NCBI GenBank assembly: GCA_013314865.1
Contig: JABUEV010000068.1
Span: 1-9,030 of the forward strand
Direction of reading: 5' to 3'
DNA length: 9,030 bases
DNA from: Bacteroidales bacterium
Lineage (GTDB): Bacteria; Bacteroidota; Bacteroidia; Bacteroidales; VadinHA17
Below the pieces are notes generated by a model. That model did not search any database, was not told where the DNA came from, and saw only the letters and a program-made list of their open reading frames with translations. Positions 1 through 6,290 of this stretch are shown piece after piece. Position 1 is the stretch's first letter; every line of letters starts with the position of its first letter. A program made the translations under genes and the position numbers.

Positions 1-412
1 CGCATAATGCATAGATATTGGCAAGTTTTCTTGGTGCTCTTTGCGGTTGTCCTCCTCCTGCCGTCTGAGGTGGTCTTCCCTGTTGTCCCTGAGCACCGGT
101 TCTCTGCTGCATCTGTGCCGCACGTGCTGCAGCCGCCTGTTCCTGTGCAGCTATCTGTCCCTTACTCAGAGGCTGGCCTGTTCTCGTACGCTGGGGCCTC
201 GGCACGTTAACTTCCGGGTCGCATAAATTGCTTAAATCGCCTGCACCCTGCGCGCCGATGCCTATGCCGGCTACATTTATAAGATCACTGGGCGCTTTCT
301 GTCCGCTGCCGGCTATAACATGCCTCGGGACAATTGTAATTCCTGCCGTGGCAGCGCCAATGGTGCCAAGGAATTTACGTCTGCTAAAATTTTTGTTGCT
401 TCTGGTCTTCAT
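1..412 (-). CDS. Gfo/Idh/MocA-family oxidoreductase with Tat signal, N-terminal part (runs off the left edge)
   Basis: Reading leftward from ATG 412-410 gives 137 residues with no stop before the window edge. Residues 10-16 read SRRKFLG, a classic twin-arginine motif, followed by a hydrophobic stretch (about 16-34), so export by Tat is expected. Residues 45-58 (INVAGIGIGAQGAG) match the first beta strand and glycine-rich dinucleotide-binding turn of Gfo/Idh/MocA dehydrogenases, and residues 130-137 (LANIYALC, next codon beginning G) look like the second Rossmann strand, usually followed by Asp. Between them, residues 72-128 form a Gln/Ala/Gly/Arg/Pro-rich low-complexity insert not found in typical family members. 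Known exported relatives act on sugars or sugar derivatives with a tightly held NAD(P); the substrate here cannot be told. The catalytic C-terminal domain lies outside the window. The gene could be cotranscribed with the gene at 530-1570, 117 bases upstream, but a promoter-like sequence lies in the gap. Confidence 0.8.
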   Translation of the reverse strand, partial: MKTRSNKNFSRRKFLGTIGAATAGITIVPRHVIAGSGQKAPSDLINVAGIGIGAQGAGDLSNLCDPEVNVPRPQRTRTGQPLSKGQIAAQEQAAAARAAQMQQRTGAQGQQGRPPQTAGGGQPQRAPRKLANIYALC

Positions 413-438
413 AATACAGGTTTAGGTTAATAACTGGA

Positions 439-471
439 GAAATTTATGAAATCAATTTTATAATACTCAAA
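439..471 (-). promoter_or_regulatory. Candidate Bacteroidota-type promoter for the oxidoreductase gene
   Basis: On the minus strand TTTG (471-468) is followed after 21 bases by TAAATTTC (446-439). This is an exact match to the -33 element and differs from the TAnnTTTG -7 element only in the last base. Transcription would begin shortly downstream, leaving a leader of about 20 bases before the ATG at 412. The area is AT-rich, so a chance match is possible. Confidence 0.4.
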
Positions 472-529
472 TCTTAATGGTCATGCAGGCGATGATTCTG
501 GAAATATTAGTGTCATATTATCAGCAAGA

Positions 530-1570
530 TCAGGAAAACCATTGCCTCTCTCTTGGTTTAAGTGTCGAAAGTACCTCAAAGGCTGTGTTGACGTCTTCAA
601 TGACCTGAAAGTCGAACATCCCGACACATATAAAGTCAGCTCCGTTTTCAAATGCATAACTGAATCCGTCCTTCGGTTCTATAGCTCCGGCCGCCAGTAC
701 CTTAAATGCAATCCAGGGCTTTTTTACATTTTTCATGTACTCAATAGTGTTCGACGGAAAGAGGTCCCAAATGTTATCATGAAACTTGTTGTGGTCGGAT
801 TCATAATCACGAATTATACTATATTCGGTGCGATTCCCTACAGGATGAGCAGACCAGTACCTGTCATGATGCAGTGTCTTTACATAAAAATCTACAGGAA
901 TATTTTCCTTTTCACATACTTTTATTGATTCTATAGAGTGAGCTCCAATGCCTGCAAGAAATCCCTGCTTTTTTATGTAGTCGATTGCTTTAAAAATCAT
1001 GTTGGATTTTCCTGAACTCATATATCTGTCACCTTCACCTCCCTGAATATATAATGCAGTAGCGCCACTATCTATAGCGAGCTTAATATTCGAGAAGAAA
1101 TCATTATCAGGTAACATTGTTTGGCAGATTGACTGCATTTTTCCATTGTGCAGATTCTTATATTTATTGAACACAGGGTAATAACCGGTTACCATAAAAG
1201 CTGTATTTATCCCTGCCTGTTCCGCCAGAGAAAGAGTCTCTATAATTTTTTCCTCACTGTGGTATTTTTTGAAAAGATTATTGGCGTAAATAAGATCCCG
1301 GGCATGAGCCCATCCTCCTATAAGGTTGCATCCCATAATCATTCTGGTGATTGAGAGGTTTCCAATTTTCCCTTCAGGTAATTTTCCTTTGAGATTTTTT
1401 AATTGCTCAAACCCTGAATTGATCGTTGTTTCAGAGGCAACATCCCGGTCCGGGTCTGCCGGATTTTTCAAAGCCGGTCTGCCTAACAAAGCCAGAAACG
1501 GAATTCCTGCAAATCCTTTTAGCAATTTTCTCCGGGAGAGGCTTTTTTTGATGTTTGATGATTTGTTCAT
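530..1570 (-). CDS. Tat-signal TIM-barrel-like protein of an uncharacterised Bacteroidota/Planctomycetota family
   Basis: The 346-residue product begins with a twin-arginine leader: SRRKLLK at residues 12-18, then a hydrophobic run at about 19-30 (GFAGIPFLALLG). There is no lipobox cysteine, so a soluble periplasmic or loosely held protein is likely. The mature part has the rhythm of a TIM barrel: IGNLSITRMIMGCNLIGGW (69-87), TALYIQGGEGDR (171-182), GFLAGIGAHSIESI (203-216), DFYVKTLHHDRYWSA (227-241), PWIAFKVLAAGAI (285-297) and ADFICVGMFDFQV (311-323). The barrel order recalls aldo/keto-reductase-like or related barrels. From memory of similar proteins, the GGWAHARDLIY and KTLHH..YWSA blocks are family hallmarks; His89, His211, His234 and His235 are candidate active-site residues. 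Residues 242-264 look like a polar insertion before the next strand. The reaction is unknown. ATG 1570-1568 is chosen because it places the Tat motif near the N-terminus. The stop is TGA at 532-530. Confidence 0.8.
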   Translation of the reverse strand: MNKSSNIKKSLSRRKLLKGFAGIPFLALLGRPALKNPADPDRDVASETTINSGFEQLKNLKGKLPEGKIGNLSITRMIMGCNLIGGWAHARDLIYANNLFKKYHSEEKIIETLSLAEQAGINTAFMVTGYYPVFNKYKNLHNGKMQSICQTMLPDNDFFSNIKLAIDSGATALYIQGGEGDRYMSSGKSNMIFKAIDYIKKQGFLAGIGAHSIESIKVCEKENIPVDFYVKTLHHDRYWSAHPVGNRTEYSIIRDYESDHNKFHDNIWDLFPSNTIEYMKNVKKPWIAFKVLAAGAIEPKDGFSYAFENGADFICVGMFDFQVIEDVNTAFEVLSTLKPRERQWFS

Positions 1571-1845
1571 GTCAGGGTAAATTTTTACTTATTATAAAAT
1601 TAGAGTTTATTTTTTATTAAAAGATGGTTTTTAAATGAATTAAAAAACGTTAGTTCTTTATTATAAAACTCTTCCAGGGTTAATTAAGCGGAATATTTAA
1701 TGTCAATAAGAAACGTTTATTCACTGTTTTGAAATGAAGGGATGACTGATGACAATATTAAAGCCGGAGAGAGATTAACAGAATAGCCGTGTCAGTGGCT
1801 GAATACATGAAATTCCCGGAATAATCATGGGAAGAGATTTGTCTT
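1571..1845. other. AT-rich gap between two leftward genes; no gene seen
   Basis: This 275-base gap holds no convincing reading frame or RNA gene. The part nearest the gene at 530-1570 is very AT-rich and should carry its promoter; TAATTTTA on the minus strand around 1596-1603 resembles a -7 element, but no good -33 partner is present. The 11-base string TTATTATAAAA occurs at 1589-1599 and again at 1658-1668; given the base composition this may be chance. No intrinsic terminator with a T-run is evident after the hydrolase gene that ends at 1846. Confidence 0.5.
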
Positions 1846-2529
1846 CTATTCAAGAGATAATTCCCTCTTAATCACTTCAACCGGAAAAGGTTTGCCATGA
1901 CCGGGGAAAACTGTTTTTGCACCCATCTTTATCAGCTTCTTCCAGCTTTCCCGTACTTCGTTTATGTCCTCAGCATAAATCGGCTTGCCTGGCATTAGTC
2001 TGAACGGGAATCCATTATGCGCCAAACATCCGGCAAATACTTCACCTGTCCTTAGAAGAACACTTAATGATCCATGCGTGTGACCCGGCGTATGAATAAC
2101 TGATCCGTCTATCCCATACTCATCCAGCGGGAAATTTTCACTAAGGATTGTAATATCTGCTTCAGGTCTGTCAAACTGGATTCTCTTAAGAATCGGGAAA
2201 AACAGAAATTTAGTTATCCTGCCCATTGTGTTTGTGCCTTTGGGCATAATAAATCCTCCCTCCTCAAGGTATTCCTTTTCAGTTTCATGTATCAGTATCT
2301 TTGCACCGGTAAACTCTTTTATCTCTTTTGCCGATCCGACGTGATCAAAATGGGAATGAGTAAGTACAATTAACTTTATTTCTTCGGGACGGATATATAA
2401 CCTTGCCAGTTTTCTTTTAAAAGCTTTCAGTCTCCAGGGAGGTCCTGCATCGACCATTACAATATTCTTACCTCTAATCAGATAACAGCTGTTGACTCCA
2501 AGTTTAAGCGAATAAATGTCGGTTGTCAT
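1846..2529 (-). CDS. MBL-fold metallo-hydrolase (glyoxalase II-like layout)
   Basis: The 227-residue protein is a single metallo-beta-lactamase-fold domain with no signal peptide, so it is probably cytoplasmic. The metal motif HxHxDH is at residues 58-63 (THSHFDHVG), the next ligand His is at 150 (HTPGHTHGS), and the last is His211 (FPGHGKP). The position that normally holds the bridging aspartate in glyoxalase II-like enzymes (GD) reads AGC, giving Cys168; in class B1 metallo-beta-lactamases the equivalent ligand is also a cysteine (GGC). The N-terminal VNSCYLIRG...MVDAG pattern (12-29) is typical of the hydrolase superfamily that cleaves thioesters, lactones and other esters, so a true beta-lactamase is not implied. 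Residues 95-125 form a longer, hydrophobic and basic excursion likely to shape the substrate pocket. It is divergently transcribed from the ABC exporter genes across 159 bases. Start ATG is at 2529-2527, stop TAG at 1848-1846. Substrate unknown. Confidence 0.88.
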   Translation of the reverse strand: MTTDIYSLKLGVNSCYLIRGKNIVMVDAGPPWRLKAFKRKLARLYIRPEEIKLIVLTHSHFDHVGSAKEIKEFTGAKILIHETEKEYLEEGGFIMPKGTNTMGRITKFLFFPILKRIQFDRPEADITILSENFPLDEYGIDGSVIHTPGHTHGSLSVLLRTGEVFAGCLAHNGFPFRLMPGKPIYAEDINEVRESWKKLIKMGAKTVFPGHGKPFPVEVIKRELSLE

Positions 2530-2569
2530 TTTGATGGAGTTTATGACATGATACAGGACCTAATAATAG

Positions 2570-2601
2570 TAAAGTTACAAAAAAAGTCGTTGATAATCAA
2601 G
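2570..2601 (-). promoter_or_regulatory. Candidate promoter for the MBL-fold hydrolase
   Basis: On the minus strand CTTG (2601-2598) is followed after 20 bases by TAACTTTA (2577-2570), against the Bacteroidota consensus TTTG / TAnnTTTG (one mismatch in each element). The leader to the ATG at 2529 would be roughly 30-35 bases. The -33 element overlaps an 11-base inverted repeat TTGATAATCAA (2590-2600), a possible operator in this divergent spacer. Confidence 0.33.
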
Positions 2602-2636
2602 TAAAATCGATCTTTCACAACTGATTATTCACCACT

Positions 2637-2669
2637 TTTAATAAAGGAAAAATAAAAGAAGTAATTTTA
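2637..2669 (+). promoter_or_regulatory. Weak candidate promoter for the ABC exporter operon
   Basis: TTTA (2637-2640), a 21-base spacer and TAATTTTA (2662-2669) resemble the Bacteroidota promoter, but both elements lack the final G and the DNA is AT-rich. The position fits, leaving a leader of about 13 bases before the ATG at 2689. No other better match was seen in the divergent spacer. Confidence 0.2.
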
Positions 2670-2688
2670 TCCGGGAATATTTATTGTA

Positions 2689-4431
2689 ATGAAGAAGTCT
2701 GCAGGTGAACCAAAAATAAAGCCTGAAGCAGGATTGTTCAGTGTAGCCGGGCCATATAAGGGATTTGTCATTGTACTGATTATTATGGCTCTTGCAGGGA
2801 GCAGTATAAATCTTCTAATCCCGAAGATAATTGCCCGGAGTATTGATGCCTTTTCTGCAGGCAGGTTTCATGCAGGCACTGTTATCACCGAGTTTCTTCT
2901 GGCTGCCACAGGAATTTTCATCTTTTCCTTTTTTCAGGGAGTTTTGCAAACTCTCACGGCTGAGAAGGTCGCAAAAGATCTTCGTAATAAGCTGGCAGAT
3001 AAAATCTCATATCAGAATTATCTGTATATCCTAAAGGCAAATCCCTCCAGGCTCCTGACTAACCTAACATCAGACATGGACTCAGTCAAGATGTTTGTGT
3101 CCCAGGCTTTTGTCAACATCATCTCATCTGTCTTTATAATTATTGGAGCCTCAGTTCTGCTGATTTCAATAAACTGGAAGCTCGCTCTTGCCGTTCTGAC
3201 CATAGTGCCGGTTATCGCCATCGCCTTTTACACGGTTTTCAGGAGAGTCAGAGTCCTATTCAAAAAGAGCAGGGAAGTAATAGATGCCCTTAACAGGATA
3301 ATTAATGAGAGCATTCTGGGCGCTGCACTCATAAGGGTACTGAATTCACAACAGGTTGAAAGCCAGAAATTTCTTGAGAAGAATACTGAATCTCTTGACC
3401 TTGGCTTATCAATAGTCAGACTGTTTTCAGTCCTCGTTCCGATTATAATGTTTGTATCAAACATTGCTGTTGTAATAATCCTTGCCCTTGGAGGTCATTT
3501 TGTTGTTACGGGGTCACTCAGCCTCGGAAATTTCGCTGCATTTAACAGTTACATAGTGATGCTTATATTTCCGGTCATGATGATCGGTTTTATGAGCAAT
3601 ATAATAGCTTCCGCCACAGCATCTTACGGAAGGATAAGGCAGGTACTTGATGAACCAGTCCAGGAAGAAACAGGAACCTTAAACACTGAAATAAAAGGCG
3701 ATATTGCATTGAAAAATGTCTTCCTGAGCTTTGGAGAGAAAGATTTACTGAAAAATGTCTCGTTATCTGTAAGAGCAGGCAGTAAAACAGCCATTATAGG
3801 ACCAACTGCAGCAGGTAAAAGTCAACTGTTATATATACTTTCAAATCTTATACCCCCTGCTTCAGGTGTTGTGGAACTCGACGGGATTTCATCAGAGAGA
3901 TATTCAGGGAGCGTTTTTCACCGGCAAATCGGCTTTGTGTTTCAGGACAGTGTGCTCTTTAACATGAGTCTTAGAGAAAATATTGCTTTTAATGATGCAG
4001 TAACCGAAGAGACGTTAAGGAAGGCAATTGAAACAGCAGAACTGTCAGATTTCATAGAGGCTCTTCCGGAAAAACTTGACACAATAGTCTCGGAAAGAGG
4101 CACCAGCCTTTCAGGCGGACAAAAACAAAGAATAATGCTTGCCAGGGCTTTGGCCTTGAATCCGAAAATCCTTCTGCTTGATGATTTTACTTCAAGGGTT
4201 GACAGAAAAACTGAGAATAAAATATTTTGCAACATCCAGAATAATTACCCCGGAATTACACTGGTATCAGTCACACAGAAAATTGCACCGGTAAAGCACT
4301 TTGACCAGGTAATACTGATTATGGAGGGAGAAATAATAGCCTCCGGAAAACATAAGGATTTGAAGGAGAAATTTCCGGAGTATATTCAGATTTACAATTC
4401 ACAGAAAAGCACTCATCATTATGAATTATGA
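2689..4431 (+). CDS. ABC exporter half-transporter, subunit with the degenerate ATPase motifs (TM287/BmrC-like)
   Basis: This 580-residue protein is a fused membrane and ATPase half-transporter. About six membrane helices fall near residues 24-48, 66-88, 138-160, 163-185, 245-272 and 280-305. The nucleotide-binding domain (about 335-570) has Walker A GPTAAGKS (371-378), Q-loop Gln419, a canonical signature LSGGQ (474-478) and Walker B ending LLLDD (495-499). Asp499 stands where the catalytic glutamate should be, and the switch histidine is replaced by Gln530 (VSVTQKI). These are the changes known for the degenerate-site subunit of heterodimeric exporters such as TM287/288, which I use as the model. 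The stop (TGA 4429-4431) overlaps the next gene by 11 bases, so the two are surely translated together and pair in the inner membrane. Exported substrate is unknown; drugs, lipids and peptides are all possible. Confidence 0.93.
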   Translation: MKKSAGEPKIKPEAGLFSVAGPYKGFVIVLIIMALAGSSINLLIPKIIARSIDAFSAGRFHAGTVITEFLLAATGIFIFSFFQGVLQTLTAEKVAKDLRNKLADKISYQNYLYILKANPSRLLTNLTSDMDSVKMFVSQAFVNIISSVFIIIGASVLLISINWKLALAVLTIVPVIAIAFYTVFRRVRVLFKKSREVIDALNRIINESILGAALIRVLNSQQVESQKFLEKNTESLDLGLSIVRLFSVLVPIIMFVSNIAVVIILALGGHFVVTGSLSLGNFAAFNSYIVMLIFPVMMIGFMSNIIASATASYGRIRQVLDEPVQEETGTLNTEIKGDIALKNVFLSFGEKDLLKNVSLSVRAGSKTAIIGPTAAGKSQLLYILSNLIPPASGVVELDGISSERYSGSVFHRQIGFVFQDSVLFNMSLRENIAFNDAVTEETLRKAIETAELSDFIEALPEKLDTIVSERGTSLSGGQKQRIMLARALALNPKILLLDDFTSRVDRKTENKIFCNIQNNYPGITLVSVTQKIAPVKHFDQVILIMEGEIIASGKHKDLKEKFPEYIQIYNSQKSTHHYEL

Positions 4432-6184
4432 TCTGAATAAATCAATGGTAAATGAGTTCAGGAGATTGCCTGTAATTGCTTCACTAAGGAAGCTTATCGG
4501 CATCATTAGCGGTGAACACCGGAATGTGATCATTGCTTTTACAGCAATCTTCCTGAATGCAGGATTAAATCTCCTGGGGCCATATCTGGTTGGATACACC
4601 ATAGATAATTTTGTCGAAACGAAAAATTTTCATGGAATCATTCTTTTTGCCGGCATCCTGTTATCAGTATATGTCACAGCATTTATTGTGAACTACGCCC
4701 AGATGAGGATGATGGGAGGCATTGGTCAGCGAATGCTTTTCAGGCTGAGAAACTCAGTATTCGATAAACTTCAGGAGCTTCCACTCGATTTTTTTAATCA
4801 GAATAAAGCCGGAGACCTGATATCACGGATTAACAACGATACCGATAAGGTAAACCAGTTCTTTTCCCAGTCGCTGATGCAGTTCATCGGAGGACTGATA
4901 ACTATGACAGGTGCAGGAATCATACTCCTGCTGATTAACCTGCCTTTGGGACTGGCTGCGCTCGCTCCTGCACTTTTTCTGATGATCTTCACAAGAAGTG
5001 TCTCCCCATGGATAAGAAGAAAAAATGAAGCCAGCCTGAAAAGCCTTGGAAATTTATCCGCAGAAATCCAGGAGAGCCTTGCAAACTTCAAGGTAATAGT
5101 TGCCTTTGACAGACGCGATTATTTCCGCAGACGGTTCGCTGAGGTTAATAATGACAACTATAAAAAATCAGTGCAGGCAGGAATTGCAAATAATATTCTA
5201 ACACCTGTGTACACCTTTGCATCAAATATTGGCCAGCTGATAGTACTTTCCCTGGGAATCTGGCTCATTATTAAAGGACAGTTTACGGTCGGACTGCTGA
5301 TAAGCTTCATTGCATATATTTCCAACTTTTATAATCCTTTGCGTCAGATGGCTGCGTTATGGGCAAACTTTCAGCTTGCCCTTGCGGCCTGGGATAGAAT
5401 ATCATATCTGCTTTCTCTGAAAAGCAATCTTGAAATTGTTGAAGACAGGAATACTTACAGGACTTCTTCATTTGTTCAGTTCAAGGATGTCTCTTTCAGT
5501 TACCCTAACGGGAAAGAAGTTCTTCACAAAGTAAGTTTCAATCTTCAAAGAGGAAAAACTTATGCTTTTGTTGGTCCGACAGGAGGGGGAAAAACTACCA
5601 CAGCCTCGCTTATGGCCAGGTTATATGATGCAACTAAAGGCAAGATTATCTTTGACGGAAGGGACATAAGATCATACAACCCATGCGAAAGAGCCTCAAA
5701 GATAGGTTTTATACTGCAGGATCCTTTGCTTTTTTCCGGTACTGTAAGGGATAATATTCTTTATGGCAATCCTGATTGTGCAGGTCTTACAAACGGACAG
5801 CTTGAAAAAGCCCTTGAAGAGTCTCAGCTTGCCGGACTGTTGAAACGGTTCGACAGCGGACTTGATACTATTATTCAGAACACCGGTGACGGAATAAGCC
5901 TTGGACAGAAACAGATAATTGCTTTCATGAGAGCTATTCTGCGAAAACCCGATCTTCTCATACTTGATGAAGCAACTGCCAATATTGACACAGTAACTGA
6001 ACAACAACTGGAGACAATCTTAAAAAACCTTCCTGCTTCGACTACCAGGGTAATAATTGCTCATCGTCTGAATACAATCGAGAATGCAGACGAGATATTT
6101 TTTGTCAACACTGGCAAAATTACTGCAGCAGGTTCATTTAACGAAGCCCTTGATATGCTTATGCAGGGAAAGGTTGAGAGCTGA
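4421..6184 (+). CDS. ABC exporter half-transporter, catalytic partner subunit (TM288/BmrD-like)
   Basis: The 587-residue partner of the preceding gene has about six membrane helices (near residues 36-60, 70-92, 152-173, 175-196, 262-284 and 289-307) and an ATPase domain at about 350-580. It carries Walker A GPTGGGKT (385-392), Q-loop Gln433, Walker B LLILDE (512-517) with the catalytic Glu517, D-loop ANID (520-523) and switch His548 (IIAHRLNTI). Its signature is ISLGQ (492-496) rather than LSGGQ, i.e. the second signature position is changed from Gly to Leu. In a heterodimer this Walker A/B pairs with the intact signature of the other subunit to give the working site, while its own altered signature completes the degenerate site. 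Start ATG 4421 lies inside the upstream gene (11-base overlap), pointing to translational coupling; the next in-frame ATG is at 4445. Residues 103-150 (coupling region LRNSVFDKLQELPLDFF) match the family well. Confidence 0.94.
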   Translation: MNYDLNKSMVNEFRRLPVIASLRKLIGIISGEHRNVIIAFTAIFLNAGLNLLGPYLVGYTIDNFVETKNFHGIILFAGILLSVYVTAFIVNYAQMRMMGGIGQRMLFRLRNSVFDKLQELPLDFFNQNKAGDLISRINNDTDKVNQFFSQSLMQFIGGLITMTGAGIILLLINLPLGLAALAPALFLMIFTRSVSPWIRRKNEASLKSLGNLSAEIQESLANFKVIVAFDRRDYFRRRFAEVNNDNYKKSVQAGIANNILTPVYTFASNIGQLIVLSLGIWLIIKGQFTVGLLISFIAYISNFYNPLRQMAALWANFQLALAAWDRISYLLSLKSNLEIVEDRNTYRTSSFVQFKDVSFSYPNGKEVLHKVSFNLQRGKTYAFVGPTGGGKTTTASLMARLYDATKGKIIFDGRDIRSYNPCERASKIGFILQDPLLFSGTVRDNILYGNPDCAGLTNGQLEKALEESQLAGLLKRFDSGLDTIIQNTGDGISLGQKQIIAFMRAILRKPDLLILDEATANIDTVTEQQLETILKNLPASTTRVIIAHRLNTIENADEIFFVNTGKITAAGSFNEALDMLMQGKVES

Positions 6185-6290
6185 GGATGAACCATGCAAA
6201 ATGGATTCCTTACAGGTAAATAATAAAATTACTTTATAAGATTTTTATTAACTTTCAATCTCTTACTCAAACATTTTAAATAGTCTACCA
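6185..6290 (+). other. Spacer between exporter and DUF362 gene, with a weak -7-like sequence
   Basis: This 106-base spacer is AT-rich. TAACTTTC (6249-6256) matches TAnnTTTG except for the last base, but no TTTG lies at the right distance upstream, so a separate promoter for the DUF362 gene is only a possibility. A short CCAT/ATGG inverted repeat (6192-6203) lacks a T-run and is not a convincing terminator. Read-through from the exporter genes is therefore plausible. Confidence 0.25.

Noticed and set aside
7..425. Plus-strand open frames at 7-210, 41-226 and 228-425
   Set aside because: They lie opposite the oxidoreductase N-terminus, whose Tat motif and glycine turn are clear; the plus-strand products have no recognisable domain and reflect the low-complexity codons of the other strand.
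542..1580. Plus-strand open frames at 542-928, 1148-1354 and 1326-1580
   Set aside because: Antisense to the Tat barrel protein, with no family-like motifs.
1812..1822. ATTCCCGGAAT inverted repeat downstream of the hydrolase gene
   Set aside because: Five-base arms around one base cannot form a stable hairpin and no T-run follows; not a terminator.
1846..2529. Reading the hydrolase as a beta-lactamase because of the cysteine ligand
   Set aside because: No signal peptide, and the overall layout is that of the general hydrolase superfamily; one shared ligand type is not enough.
3942..4235. Minus-strand frame opposite the first ABC ATPase domain
   Set aside because: A shadow of the Walker B and signature region; no independent features.
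5696..6007. Minus-strand frame opposite the second ABC ATPase domain
   Set aside because: Shadow of a certain coding gene, with no motif of its own.
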